A DNA stretch of 64,000 bases from an uncultured Bacteroidales bacterium (GTDB lineage Bacteria; Bacteroidota; Bacteroidia; Bacteroidales; Muribaculaceae). The notes beneath the pieces are model-generated. The model worked only from the letters and a program-made list of their open reading frames with translations. It searched no databases and had not been told where the DNA came from. Positions 25,631-35,083 of this stretch are shown piece by piece. Every line of letters starts with the position of its first letter. Positions within the stretch are counted from its first letter, which is position 1. A program made the translations under genes and the position numbers. Where the stretch lies: positions 37,087-101,086 of the forward strand of contig CACYVC010000016.1 of NCBI GenBank assembly GCA_902777835.1, in the 5' to 3' direction.

Positions 25631-26869
25631 ATGATTCAATTTAACAAATATACTCTCAACAATGGGTTGCGCTTGATCCATCACTACAACGCTGCTACCT
25701 CGATGGTTGCGCTGAATCTGCTCTATGATGTGGGCTCCAGTGATGAGGATAGCTCAAAGACCGGACTTGCACACCTGTTGGAGCATCTGATGTTCTCGAG
25801 AACGAGGCACATCACAAAATTTGATGACGTGATGACGCGTGTGGGCGGCACCAGCAATGCCTGGACAAGCATTGACGTTACCGATTATTATGAGGAACTG
25901 CCTGCCGTGAACTTTGAGACTGCCTTGTGGCTTGAAAGTGAGAGACTGCTGAATCTTGACCTTACCGATGAAAATATTGAGATTCAGAAGAGCGTGGTAA
26001 TTGAAGAGTTTAAGCAGCGCCATCTCAATCAACCCTACGGTAACATTATGCATCTGATGCATGGTATGGCCTATAAGAAGCATCCCTACCAATGGCCCAC
26101 GATAGGCAAAGATGTTGACACCATTAAGAGCTTAACACGTGAAGACGTTGTCAATTTCCACCAGCGGCATTATGCGGTGAACAACGCCGTGATGTGCGTG
26201 AGTGGCAATGTTGGCTTTGAAGATACTGTCAAGCTGGTTGAGAAATGGTTTGGCGACATTGAGGGTCCTCCTCGCAGGCAACGCAACCTGCCACAAGAAC
26301 CAGAGCAGGACCGCCCTCGCTTCATGAGACACCACAGTGAGGTGCCTAACAACATGATTTACCGCACCTATCACATGTGTGGCCGTTGCGCCAACGACTA
26401 TCAAGCCACCGACTTGCTGAGCGATGTGCTTGGCAATGGCACCTCGTCGAGGTTTCACAAAAACCTGATTCAGGGCACCGACATGTTTAGCGAAGTCAGC
26501 GCGTCGGTGCTTGGCTCGCGCGATCCAGGCTTGTTCTATGTGCGAGCATGCTTGGCTCCAGATGTTGATTTTGATAAAGCGAATGCTGCTATCGATGTCG
26601 TTCTCAATAGGCTTCTTGATGAAGGCGTGTCACAGCACGAAGTGGAAAAGTATGTAAATAAATATATCTCTAACAAACTGTTTGATAGTGTGGGATATGC
26701 CGAGAAGGCATCGTTGCTGAGCAGTCATGAACTGCTGTGGGGCGCCGATGGCATTAACACTGAAAACGACAGATACCGCATGCTTTCTCCAACCGATATT
26801 CAGCGGGTGGCATCGCAAGTGCTCAGAGCCAACAACTGTTCTACCATTTTCTATGGCCCCGATGCTTAG
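25631..26869 (+). CDS. M16 family zinc metallopeptidase, catalytic subunit
   Basis: A 412-residue M16B peptidase. The inverted zinc motif is intact: His48, Glu51 and His52 in GLAHLLEHLMF, with the third ligand Glu in VVIEEFKQR near residue 125. The start is ATG 25631 (MIQFNKYTLNNGLRLIHH); the longer frame from 25601 would read through the inverted repeat upstream. These proteases degrade peptides in a clamshell built from two chains. The non-catalytic chain is likely the 457-1764 product. No signal peptide is seen in the chosen form. Confidence 0.9.
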   Translation: MIQFNKYTLNNGLRLIHHYNAATSMVALNLLYDVGSSDEDSSKTGLAHLLEHLMFSRTRHITKFDDVMTRVGGTSNAWTSIDVTDYYEELPAVNFETALWLESERLLNLDLTDENIEIQKSVVIEEFKQRHLNQPYGNIMHLMHGMAYKKHPYQWPTIGKDVDTIKSLTREDVVNFHQRHYAVNNAVMCVSGNVGFEDTVKLVEKWFGDIEGPPRRQRNLPQEPEQDRPRFMRHHSEVPNNMIYRTYHMCGRCANDYQATDLLSDVLGNGTSSRFHKNLIQGTDMFSEVSASVLGSRDPGLFYVRACLAPDVDFDKANAAIDVVLNRLLDEGVSQHEVEKYVNKYISNKLFDSVGYAEKASLLSSHELLWGADGINTENDRYRMLSPTDIQRVASQVLRANNCSTIFYGPDA

Positions 26870-26892
26870 GAGAAAGTGAAAAGAAAAAGATA

Positions 26893-26922
26893 AAAAAACG
26901 GTGTTATGGCACCGTTTTTTTC
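26893..26922 (+). terminator. Terminator of the M16 gene
   Basis: Stem ACGGTG (26898-26903) / CACCGT (26910-26915), lengthened by flanking A and T runs, with a long T tail. Confidence 0.85.
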
Positions 26923-26994
26923 TTTTTTTGCAAAAAAATGTGCCCATAAATGAAAAAAACATCAATTTTTTTTCTCCATATAGCAAAAAAGCAG

Positions 26995-27002
26995 TATTTT
27001 TG
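26995..27002 (+). promoter_or_regulatory. -7 element for the DUF349 gene
   Basis: TATTTTTG matches TAnnTTTG, 49 bases before the ATG. No convincing -33 box was found. Confidence 0.35.
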
Positions 27003-27051
27003 GAGTTAAAATCTAAATTAGGTAATAATACCTTTTAAAAAATTGTAAACT

Positions 27052-29076
27052 ATGGTAACGCGTGAAATGTCAGAATCGGACGTAAATGTCGAGAAAGACG
27101 TAACTCTAAATGCTGAGACTGCTGCAGTGGAAAATGTGGCAGAAACAGTTGAAAACAAATCTACTGAGAATGAAGAACCAGTAGCAGTTGAGAATCAAGT
27201 TGAAGAGGCTAAGAATGAAGAGCCTGCGACCGGGCAGCCCGAGCCACAACCCGAGGTGAAAGCAGAGGAAGAACCTGTTCCTGCCAAAGAGGAGGAAGCA
27301 GTGGCAGAGGTTGTTGCTGACGAAAAGGACGAGCAGCCACAACTTGAGGAAAAAATCGAGGACGAGCCCTCTGTTGATTATTCCTCTCTTAGCAAAGAAC
27401 AACTTGTGGAGCAACTCGAGAAACTGATGGCAATGCCAGTAGAGAGTGTTAAGGAACGAGTAGCACAAATTAAGGGTGCCTTCTTTGCTCTTAGGAAAGA
27501 GGAAATCGGCAAAGAAAAAGCTGCTTTTGTTGAGAGCGGAAATGACGAAGAAGCCTTTGTTGCTCAAGAAGATGAAGTTGAGCTTAAGATAAAAGAGCTG
27601 CTCGCTGAGTTTAAAGAGAAACGCGCAGAGTTTAATGCCGAGCAAGAAGCCGTTAAGCAGGCCAACCTCGACAAGAAGAACAAGATAATTGAGGAAATCA
27701 AAACTATATCTCAAGATACCGACAACATCAACCGCCAGTTTGCTCATGTGCAACAGCTGCAACAGGAGTTCAAGGCAATTGGTGAGGTGCCTTCAACCAG
27801 CACAACCGAGGTGTGGAAAGCCTATCAGTCGGCAATCGAGAACTTCTATGACCTCTTGAAGATAAACAAAGAGTTGAGAGATTATGATTTCAAGAAAAAC
27901 CTTGAGATAAAACAACAATTGTGTGAGCAGGCCGAAGCACTTGATGAGGAGACTGACGTGATTGCTGCTTTCAAGACCCTACAGGCACTGCACGACAAGT
28001 GGCGTGAGACTGGTCCTGTGGCCAAAGAAATCAGAGAGCAGGTGTGGGCTCGCTTCAAGGCAGCATCGGCTGTTATCAACAAGAAGCATCAGGCGTTCTT
28101 TGAAGAGCGTAAGGCAAGCGAGAAAGAGAATGCCGATGCAAAGACCGCACTATGCGAGGAAATAGAGAAAATCGACACTGAGGGTCTCAAAACCTATGCC
28201 GCTTGGGATGAGGCCACCAAGCAGATTATTGGGCTTCAGGAGCAGTGGAAGAAGCTTGGCTTTGCCTCTCGCAAAGTTAACACATCGCTATATAACCGTT
28301 TCCGTAAGTCGTGCGACGATTTCTTTGCAAAGAAAGCTGCCTTCTTCAAGTCAATGAAGGAAGAATTGGCGTCGAACCTTGCCAAGAAGACAGAGCTCTG
28401 TGAAAAGGCCGAGGCTCTGAAAGACTCTACCGACTGGAAAGAAACCAGCGATGCCCTGATCGCCCTCCAAAAGGAGTGGAAGACCATTGGTCCAGTTGTT
28501 AAGCGTCACAGCGATGCCGTGTGGAAACGCTTTATAACTGCGTGCGACTATTTCTTTGAGCAGAAAAAGAAACAGACATCTAGCCAGCGCTCAGTAGAAC
28601 ACGAGAACCTCAAAGCCAAGAAAGAGCTTATTGCTCAAGTAAATGCTATTTTAGAGTCGGATGAAGATTCACAAGAAGCACCCCAAAAAATCAGAGACCT
28701 AATGTCGAAATGGCAATCTATTGGTCATGTGCCTTTCAAGGAGAAAGACAAGATTTATGCTGCCTATAAAGAGGCTATCGACAAGGCATTCGAGAAATTT
28801 GACATGAAGGCCATTAGAAGCCGTCTGTCAAACTTTGAGAACACCATGAGTCAATCGGGCAGTGACAAGGTTTATCACGAGCGTGAGAAACTGGTTCGTG
28901 CTTTTGAGCAGAAGTGCAACGAGCTTAAGACTTACGAGAACAACATGGGATTCTTTAACGCTACATCTAAGAGCGGCAATTCTATTGTCAAGGAGATGGA
29001 GCGCAAGATTGCCAACCTTAAGGATGAGATTGCTCTGCTCGAGCAAAAAATTAAAATTATCGACGAGAAAATTTAA
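27052..29076 (+). CDS. DUF349 repeat protein
   Basis: A 674-residue cytoplasmic protein. Residues 1-115 are strongly acidic and low in complexity (E, V, A, P). From about 190 on it consists of repeated helical units of the DUF349 type, recognisable by LQ-EWK-IG-V patterns such as LQKEWKTIGPVVKRHSD and LQEQWKKLGFASRKV. The last part is coiled-coil (MERKIANLKDEIALLEQKI). Its biochemical role is unknown to me. ATG 27052 and the nearby ATG 27067 are both possible starts. Confidence 0.88.
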   Translation: MVTREMSESDVNVEKDVTLNAETAAVENVAETVENKSTENEEPVAVENQVEEAKNEEPATGQPEPQPEVKAEEEPVPAKEEEAVAEVVADEKDEQPQLEEKIEDEPSVDYSSLSKEQLVEQLEKLMAMPVESVKERVAQIKGAFFALRKEEIGKEKAAFVESGNDEEAFVAQEDEVELKIKELLAEFKEKRAEFNAEQEAVKQANLDKKNKIIEEIKTISQDTDNINRQFAHVQQLQQEFKAIGEVPSTSTTEVWKAYQSAIENFYDLLKINKELRDYDFKKNLEIKQQLCEQAEALDEETDVIAAFKTLQALHDKWRETGPVAKEIREQVWARFKAASAVINKKHQAFFEERKASEKENADAKTALCEEIEKIDTEGLKTYAAWDEATKQIIGLQEQWKKLGFASRKVNTSLYNRFRKSCDDFFAKKAAFFKSMKEELASNLAKKTELCEKAEALKDSTDWKETSDALIALQKEWKTIGPVVKRHSDAVWKRFITACDYFFEQKKKQTSSQRSVEHENLKAKKELIAQVNAILESDEDSQEAPQKIRDLMSKWQSIGHVPFKEKDKIYAAYKEAIDKAFEKFDMKAIRSRLSNFENTMSQSGSDKVYHEREKLVRAFEQKCNELKTYENNMGFFNATSKSGNSIVKEMERKIANLKDEIALLEQKIKIIDEKI

Positions 29077-29089
29077 TCTTTTGATTTTT

Positions 29090-29130
29090 AGTCACTCTCC
29101 ACATGCCTTGGATGCCTATGGAGAGTGACT
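29090..29130 (+). terminator. Hairpin after the DUF349 gene
   Basis: Perfect 12-bp arms AGTCACTCTCCA (29090-29101) and TGGAGAGTGACT (29119-29130) with a 17-base loop. The T tail is weak, so it may be a terminator or an mRNA 3'-end structure. Confidence 0.6.
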
Positions 29131-29160
29131 ATATTTATGTAATTACTACAATTAGAGGCT

Positions 29161-30546
29161 GTGAGAAGTAAAGGCAGATACGGTCATTTTATCCGCTGGA
29201 TTTTCATTTTTATAGACTTTATTGTTCTTAATGTCGCTTATTTCATTACCTGCATGATGATAAGTGACGTTAGCTCTATGCCTTTCTTCAGTAAGCAAGT
29301 TTGGCTGATGCTTAACTTGTCGTTTTGTGTTGTTGTCTATGTCCTGGCTTCTCTACACGACAAGAGAGCTGTCTATATCGACCGTGTGCTCATCCACCTC
29401 TTGAAATATGTGATGCTTCATGCGGTAATATTCTTGACGCTTATTTCTTTTATTGATGCGCTCCCACAATGGCGTTATGTGCTGTTGTTTTATGGCCTGT
29501 TTACAGTATCACTCTCGTTGTGGTGGATTGTGTCTCGCAAACTGCTTAAATGGTATCGAAGCAAGGGTTATAACTACAAGCAAATCATCATAATTGGTGG
29601 TGGACATGCAGGAGTTGGTGTCCGTCTTATGAAACAGCTCGAGATAGACCAGGGGTATGGATATCATGTTGTGGGGTATTTTGATTCAGAACCCATAGAA
29701 GGGTTGTCGTGCTACACATCAACTATCGACACACTCGAAGAGTTTCTTAATGAACATAGTGTAGATGAGATGTACTGCGCCTTGCCCGAGAATGAGCGCA
29801 ACGATCTTCAAAACCTGATAAATCTTGCTGAGCGAAATGCCATAGATTTCTATTATGTGCCTCAGCTCACAAAATACATATCTCGTCGATTTGAGATTGA
29901 GACACTTGGCGTGGTGCCAGTATTGTCAGTGCGTCCACATCCGCTTAACAATCCACTAAACCAGTTTGTTAAGCGCACCTTTGATTTGGTGGTTTCATCG
30001 CTTATGCTGCTAATCTCCCCAATATTTTACATCCCAATAGCGATTGGCATAAAGTTGTCGTCGCCTGGACCAGTGTTTTTCAAGCAGGAACGCACCGGTT
30101 ACCGCGGCCGCTCATTTCTATGCTATAAATTTCGCTCGATGAGGGTTAATGACAAGAGCGACACCTTACAGGCTACCAAAGACGACCCAAGAAAGACAAA
30201 ATTTGGTAACTTCCTGCGCAAGACCAGTCTTGATGAGTTGCCACAATTTATCAATGTGTTCAAAGGCGAAATGTCGATAGTGGGGCCACGACCTCACATG
30301 GTTCAACAGACTAAGGATTATAGCGAGCTTATTGATAAATACATGCTTCGTCACTCTATAAAGCCTGGCATCACTGGTTGGGCACAAGTTAATGGTTACC
30401 GCGGTCCAACGAATGAATTGTGGTTGATGGAGAAGCGTGTGGAATATGATGTGTGGTACGCCGAGAACTGGAACTTTATGCTCGACATTAAGATAATGTT
30501 CCTCACCGTATATAACGCTATTCTTGGTGAGAAAAACGCCCTTTAA
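29161..30546 (+). CDS. Polyprenyl-phosphate sugar-phosphate transferase (WcaJ/WbaP-like)
   Basis: A 461-residue initiating transferase for surface polysaccharide. It places a sugar 1-phosphate, often glucose or galactose, on undecaprenyl phosphate. The N-terminal half has four membrane helices and a Rossmann-like CoA-binding domain ([11 protein letters not shown]). The C-terminal catalytic domain shows [60 protein letters not shown] and [15 protein letters not shown]. It starts with GTG at 29161, preceded by AGAGG. recQ follows after 20 bases. No glycosyltransferase cluster surrounds it. Confidence 0.92.
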   Translation: MRSKGRYGHFIRWIFIFIDFIVLNVAYFITCMMISDVSSMPFFSKQVWLMLNLSFCVVVYVLASLHDKRAVYIDRVLIHLLKYVMLHAVIFLTLISFIDALPQWRYVLLFYGLFTVSLSLWWIVSRKLLKWYRSKGYNYKQIIIIGGGHAGVGVRLMKQLEIDQGYGYHVVGYFDSEPIEGLSCYTSTIDTLEEFLNEHSVDEMYCALPENERNDLQNLINLAERNAIDFYYVPQLTKYISRRFEIETLGVVPVLSVRPHPLNNPLNQFVKRTFDLVVSSLMLLISPIFYIPIAIGIKLSSPGPVFFKQERTGYRGRSFLCYKFRSMRVNDKSDTLQATKDDPRKTKFGNFLRKTSLDELPQFINVFKGEMSIVGPRPHMVQQTKDYSELIDKYMLRHSIKPGITGWAQVNGYRGPTNELWLMEKRVEYDVWYAENWNFMLDIKIMFLTVYNAILGEKNAL

Positions 30547-30566
30547 CACATTGCCGCATCACTTTT

Positions 30567-32387
30567 ATGCAAGACATTGAACGCAAAGCGCTTGCCGTAT
30601 TGAGAAAATTTTACGGTTATGACTCTTTTTATCCCATGCAATATGAAGTTATCGAGCATGTGGTTAAAGGAAACGATGCGGTTGTTCTAATGCCCACAGG
30701 CGGAGGTAAATCGTTGTGTTATCAGATTCCTGCCATGCTTATGCCAGGATGCTCTATTATTGTGTCGCCGCTATTAGCATTGATGAAGGATCAAGTCGAT
30801 GCCCTCATCGCTAATGGTGTGCCCGCTGCTGCAATCAACAGCCAACAGAATGAGCAGCAGAATCGTGATGTGATTGACAATGTCTTCAAGCAAAACATAA
30901 AATTGCTCTACATCTCCCCAGAGCGCTTGCTTGCCGACATGGACCTGTGGTCGCATGATATGCTCATCAACATGATTGCTATCGATGAGGCACATTGCAT
31001 CTCACATTGGGGACACGACTTTAGACCCGAATATAGTCAGCTCTCGCTTGTTAAAGAACGATTTCCAGGAGTTCCAATCTTGGCGCTTACCGCAACTGCC
31101 GACCGTTTGACTCGCATCGACATAAAAGAACAACTTAATATCCCAGATGCTAAAATTTTCATAAATTCCTTTGATCGCCCTAACATATCCCTCAATGTGG
31201 TGAGTGGACTGAGCGGGCGAGCAAAACTCAAACGCATTGTGAACTTCATAGAGAAGCACCACGGCGAAAGCGGAATCATTTATTGTTTAAGCCGAAAGAC
31301 CACAGAAACACTTGCTGCGAGCCTGATGAGTTTGGGGATTGATGCTAAGGCTTTTCATGCAGGAATGGCGACAACTCAGAAGTTGCAGGTGCAGCAAGAT
31401 TTCATCAACGATGAATTGCAAGTTATTTGTGCCACTATTGCCTTCGGTATGGGTATAGACAAAAGCAATGTGAGGTGGATAATCCATAATAATATGCCTA
31501 AGAACATCGAGAGTTATTATCAGGAGATAGGACGTGCCGGTCGTGATGGGATGAGGGCTGACACTCTTATGTTCTACTCTTTTGGCGATGTAAAAGCTTT
31601 AATGAGTTTTGCCCTCGACTCTGGTCAGGCAATGATAAATGTAGAGAAGTTAAATCGCATGCAGCAGTATGCCGAAGCTACAGTGTGTAGGCGACGAATC
31701 CTGCTGAGCTATTTCAATGAACGTTACGACCACGATTGTGGCAACTGCGATGTGTGTAACAATCCACCCGATAAGATAGACGGAACAACACTATGCCAAA
31801 TGGCATTAAGTGCTATGGCTAGAACACAAGAAACGATAGGATTCATGACGCTTATTGATATCTTGAGAGGATCACGAAAGAGTGAGATTTTAGCCAAAGG
31901 ATATGATAAACTAAAGACCTATGGCGTAGGACATGACCTCACACAGGCAATGTGGAACTCCTACCTACTTCAGATGCTACAACTCGGATTGATCTACATT
32001 GCTTATGAAGAGGACGATCACCTCAAGTCCACTTCCTTTGGGCGCGAAGTGCTCTATGGCAAGCGCAAGATACAGTTATCTAGATTCTATTACAATCAAC
32101 CTGCTAAAAAGAAACCAGCAGAATCGTCACTTCCTATCATTGATGAGCATGATGTTGATATGGTTCTGTTGTCTAAACTCAAAGATACTCGCAAAGCATT
32201 GGCAAGGGCAAAAGGTGTTCCACCATACATGATTTTCAGTGACAAAGTGCTTACAATAATGGCTCAAGAGAAACCTGTCACAAAAGCGCAATTTGGTATT
32301 CTCTATGGAGTGGGTGAGCACAAGACCAATCTATATTGGCGCCAATTCACTACAGTTATCAAGAATTATATTGAGCGGAATAAGTAA
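30567..32387 (+). CDS. recQ: ATP-dependent DNA helicase RecQ
   Basis: A 606-residue 3'-5' helicase for recombination repair. Visible motifs are GGGKSLCYQIP (Walker A), DEAHCISHWGHDFRPEY (motif II and the aromatic loop), TATAD, QEIGRAGRDG (motif VI), the zinc site CRRRI...CGNCDVC of the RQC region, and a C-terminal HRDC domain (about 530-606). All three standard modules are present, so the gene looks intact. It follows the sugar transferase gene by 20 bases but is functionally unrelated. Confidence 0.97.
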   Translation: MQDIERKALAVLRKFYGYDSFYPMQYEVIEHVVKGNDAVVLMPTGGGKSLCYQIPAMLMPGCSIIVSPLLALMKDQVDALIANGVPAAAINSQQNEQQNRDVIDNVFKQNIKLLYISPERLLADMDLWSHDMLINMIAIDEAHCISHWGHDFRPEYSQLSLVKERFPGVPILALTATADRLTRIDIKEQLNIPDAKIFINSFDRPNISLNVVSGLSGRAKLKRIVNFIEKHHGESGIIYCLSRKTTETLAASLMSLGIDAKAFHAGMATTQKLQVQQDFINDELQVICATIAFGMGIDKSNVRWIIHNNMPKNIESYYQEIGRAGRDGMRADTLMFYSFGDVKALMSFALDSGQAMINVEKLNRMQQYAEATVCRRRILLSYFNERYDHDCGNCDVCNNPPDKIDGTTLCQMALSAMARTQETIGFMTLIDILRGSRKSEILAKGYDKLKTYGVGHDLTQAMWNSYLLQMLQLGLIYIAYEEDDHLKSTSFGREVLYGKRKIQLSRFYYNQPAKKKPAESSLPIIDEHDVDMVLLSKLKDTRKALARAKGVPPYMIFSDKVLTIMAQEKPVTKAQFGILYGVGEHKTNLYWRQFTTVIKNYIERNK

Positions 32388-32401
32388 TATTGTGACATAA
32401 A

Positions 32402-32437
32402 AATAAGGTCCCAGACCATTGCGGCTGGAACCTTATT
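32402..32437. terminator. Bidirectional terminator between recQ and the C1 peptidase gene
   Basis: AATAAGGT-CCAG / CTGG-AACCTTATT stem with one mismatch and a 10-base loop. It is flanked by A-rich and T-rich sequence between convergent genes. Confidence 0.7.
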
Positions 32438-32453
32438 ATTCTTTTAGATTGGT

Positions 32454-33653
32454 TTAGATGCCCATCTTCTTGGCAATCTTAGCGGGGATTGCTTCTTTGT
32501 TGACAATAATATTCAAAGTTTTAGCTTTGAAGAATGCCTCGCTCACGTAGAAGAAACCATGATAGAGTTGGTTAGTGTCCCAGCTGTTCTGTACTTTGAA
32601 GTACTTGTTGCCTTCCTGGTCAACGGCAGTACCCACGATTACCATGCCGTGGTCGTCGGTAGTCTCTTTAGTGTCGAACATCACTTGACGGCTCTCTTGA
32701 GTAACGGTTTCCTCGTTGCCTGGACCCTTAATTTCCCAACGCTGCTCTTCGCGGTCTTTGTCAGCCATCAAGTCCCAACGCTCACGGTCGGTACCGCTGA
32801 GGTCGTTCTCGTTCTTCTCTTTCACGAGAACCGCATAACCCTTGCGCCACTTGAAGCCATGTTCGCTAACGTCGGCACCCCAAGCTATAGAATATCCTTT
32901 CTCAATAGCATAGTTGGCAATCTCCCACAACTCATCGAGGGGAACGTTCTGTGATTGCTCCCAAGTCCAGTTATCGGCTACTTCAAGCACGAATGGCTTG
33001 TAGAATGGATGGTGGGTGAACGATGTGATAGAGATGTAATCGTCCATCTTCAGAGGCAGAGATGCTGCATAGCTTTGTGGGGTATAGGTCTTTCCTTCCC
33101 ATGTAAAGGTCTCAGGCAACTTGCCCATGTAACCGTCAAGAACGCCCTTAAAACCGTCAATCCACGAGGGAGTGAGTTTCTTGAGCTTACGTTGGTTAAC
33201 AACGTTGACCATACCCTTGAGCATTGCGGTTAGCTCAGCAGTGTTGAATTTCTTGTCACCATAGGTCATGCCGGTATAGACTTCATTGGGAACCATACCA
33301 TAGTTCTCCCATACGTAAGCTACGTCAAGGCCTGCACCACCTTCGGCGAAGTTGCTAGTGCCATCCATGCGCACGTTCTTGATGGCTTTGTCAAGATAGC
33401 AGTGATAAACCACAAAACCTTCACTCAGATGAACCTCCTTGCCAGTCTTACGCAAGATTTCGTTCTCAAAGAAAGTGTTGCTAGAGTAGCACCAGCAAGT
33501 ACCTGATTTGTTCTGGTCTTTTACTGGAGTTGATTTCACAACTTTGAGGTCGGTGAATTTGAACCCTGTGCTGTCGGGGTTTTCGATTTTGGCATCAGCC
33601 AATGCGCCAAACGCGATGCTGGCAGCAATAAAAGAAAGAAATAGATGTTTCAT
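32454..33653 (-). CDS. C1-type cysteine peptidase, bleomycin hydrolase/aminopeptidase C family
   Basis: A 399-residue secreted protein (signal MKHLFLSFIAASIAFGALA). The catalytic Cys53 is in KSGTCWCYSS, the His near 336 in DDHGMVIVG, and the Asn near 357 in VQNSWDT. The order and spacing match the bleomycin hydrolase (C1B) branch of papain-like enzymes. Unlike cytoplasmic PepC, this one has an export signal, so it probably digests peptides in the periplasm or outside. It is monocistronic, with its own terminator. Confidence 0.9.
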   Translation of the reverse strand: MKHLFLSFIAASIAFGALADAKIENPDSTGFKFTDLKVVKSTPVKDQNKSGTCWCYSSNTFFENEILRKTGKEVHLSEGFVVYHCYLDKAIKNVRMDGTSNFAEGGAGLDVAYVWENYGMVPNEVYTGMTYGDKKFNTAELTAMLKGMVNVVNQRKLKKLTPSWIDGFKGVLDGYMGKLPETFTWEGKTYTPQSYAASLPLKMDDYISITSFTHHPFYKPFVLEVADNWTWEQSQNVPLDELWEIANYAIEKGYSIAWGADVSEHGFKWRKGYAVLVKEKNENDLSGTDRERWDLMADKDREEQRWEIKGPGNEETVTQESRQVMFDTKETTDDHGMVIVGTAVDQEGNKYFKVQNSWDTNQLYHGFFYVSEAFFKAKTLNIIVNKEAIPAKIAKKMGI

Positions 33654-33702
33654 TGTGTATTAATTAAAATAGAATAAAATGTTCTCTATGTTAATGATTT
33701 TG

Positions 33703-33741
33703 CAAAAATACACAAAAAAACCGATTTTTGTATTATTTTTG
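33703..33741. promoter_or_regulatory. Divergent promoter region of the C1 peptidase and B3/B4 genes
   Basis: TATTTTTG on the minus strand (33703-33710) faces left, and TATTTTTG on the plus strand (33734-33741) faces right. Both match TAnnTTTG; neither has a clear -33 box. The two elements overlap in reach, so the genes may compete for polymerase. Confidence 0.4.
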
Positions 33742-33771
33742 CAGAAAATTTGAAAAATCTTTTGTGCTAAA

Positions 33772-34443
33772 ATGATAAACGTAAGTATTGACCCCAGAAT
33801 TTTGGCTGTTTGTCCACACATTCAAATAGGACTTTTGAGCGCTGAAGTGGTTAATAGTGAGACATCTGATGCTCTCTGGCAAGAGATTGAAGATGAGGCA
33901 GCTAAGATGGCATCAAACTATCAGTTGCTAGAAATAAATCAACGACCTGCTATTGCGGCAACACGCAAGCTTTACAAATCGTTGGGCAAAGATCCTGGCC
34001 GCTATCGTGTGTCGAGTGAAGCACTGTGCCGACGCATCATACGAGGTCTCGGACTGTATCGTCTCACTTCACTTATTGACATTGTCAACCTAGTGTCCAT
34101 AAAAAGCGGCTATGCCATTAGTGGACTTGATGCCAGCAAGCTTGTGGGAGATACGCTTGCCATGGGTGTAGGGGAGAAGGACGAGCAATACTGTGCTATT
34201 GGTCGCGGTTATCTAAATATAGACGGCTTGCCCGTTTATCGCGATGCCAAAGGCGGAGTGGCAACACCCACAAGCGACGAAGAGCGCACCAAATTCACAC
34301 TTGAAACCACTAAAGTTCAAATTAACATCAACGCCTTCGCTCCTGAGATGCCCCTTGATGAGGCCTTGAGTTGGACAGCATTATTGCTTGAAAAATATGC
34401 TCAAGCCACAAATATAGAAACGAAAGTAATAACAGAATTTTAA
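33772..34443 (+). CDS. B3/B4 tRNA-binding-domain protein
   Basis: A 223-residue protein formed by the B3/B4 domain found in the beta chain of phenylalanyl-tRNA synthetase, here free-standing. The pattern RPAIAATRKLYKSLGKDPGRYRVSSEAL and LVDIVNLVS-like segment (SLIDIVNLVSIKSGYAISG) is typical. In the synthetase this fold takes part in editing. The function of free-standing copies is not established, though a role in clearing mischarged products is plausible. It is 10 bases upstream of the tsaC-like gene, another tRNA-linked gene. Confidence 0.85.
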   Translation: MINVSIDPRILAVCPHIQIGLLSAEVVNSETSDALWQEIEDEAAKMASNYQLLEINQRPAIAATRKLYKSLGKDPGRYRVSSEALCRRIIRGLGLYRLTSLIDIVNLVSIKSGYAISGLDASKLVGDTLAMGVGEKDEQYCAIGRGYLNIDGLPVYRDAKGGVATPTSDEERTKFTLETTKVQININAFAPEMPLDEALSWTALLLEKYAQATNIETKVITEF

Positions 34444-34453
34444 TATAATAGTC

Positions 34454-35056
34454 ATGAAAGTATTACAGATCCTAGAAGACAATATCAACAATCGTTACAT
34501 CGAGGAAATTGCTGCTGTGCTACGCGATGGAGGGATTGTTGTATATCCAACAGATACGGTTTATGCCATTGGCTGCGATGCACTAAATAATCAGGCAATA
34601 GAGCGCATTTGTGCTTTAAAAGCAATGAAATCTGCAAAGACCAATCTGTCGATAATATGCAGCGATATCAGCGAGGTGGCACAGTACGCCAAGTTTGACA
34701 ACACACAGTTTCGTCTAATGAAGAATAATTTGCCTGGTCCTTTCACGTTTATCTTTCAAGCAATGTCGAAATTGCCTAAAGCATTTAAGGGCAGACGTAC
34801 AGTAGGGATAAGGATTCCTGAAAATAAGATTGCCACTGCTATTGAGCGAGAGTTGGGAAATCCCATTCTCACTACATCAGTGCCAGCACAAGACGATGAC
34901 TACCGTTGCGAACCCGAGTTGATTGCAGAAGCACTTGGTTCGCAGGTGGATATTGTTGTTGATTCGGGTAGGGGAGGACTGATTCCTTCTACCGTGGTTG
35001 ACTGCACAAGCAGCGAACCAGAGATAATAAGGCAGGGCAAGGGTGAATTAAGTTGA
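34454..35056 (+). CDS. L-threonylcarbamoyladenylate synthase (TsaC/Sua5/YrdC family)
   Basis: A 200-residue YrdC-fold protein. The N-terminal PTDTVYAIGCDA, the KSAKTNLSIIC segment and the C-terminal IPSTVVDCTS are the family marks. It makes threonylcarbamoyl-AMP from threonine, bicarbonate and ATP for the t6A37 modification of ANN-decoding tRNAs. It has no Sua5 C-terminal domain. YciO paralogues look alike, so I leave the symbol open. It lies between B3/B4 and thioredoxin genes on the same strand. Confidence 0.88.
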   Translation: MKVLQILEDNINNRYIEEIAAVLRDGGIVVYPTDTVYAIGCDALNNQAIERICALKAMKSAKTNLSIICSDISEVAQYAKFDNTQFRLMKNNLPGPFTFIFQAMSKLPKAFKGRRTVGIRIPENKIATAIERELGNPILTTSVPAQDDDYRCEPELIAEALGSQVDIVVDSGRGGLIPSTVVDCTSSEPEIIRQGKGELS

Positions 35057-35083
35057 TTATTAACCAATAAACACATATATAGC

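Noticed and set aside
27106-27762. Minus-strand frame of 218 codons, Leu/Phe-rich, opposite the DUF349 gene
   Set aside because: The apparent hydrophobic protein is the complement of the Glu/Lys-rich coding sequence on the other strand.
29161-30546. Sugar transferase taken as the start of a capsule locus
   Set aside because: No glycosyltransferase, flippase or polymerase genes follow; recQ is next.
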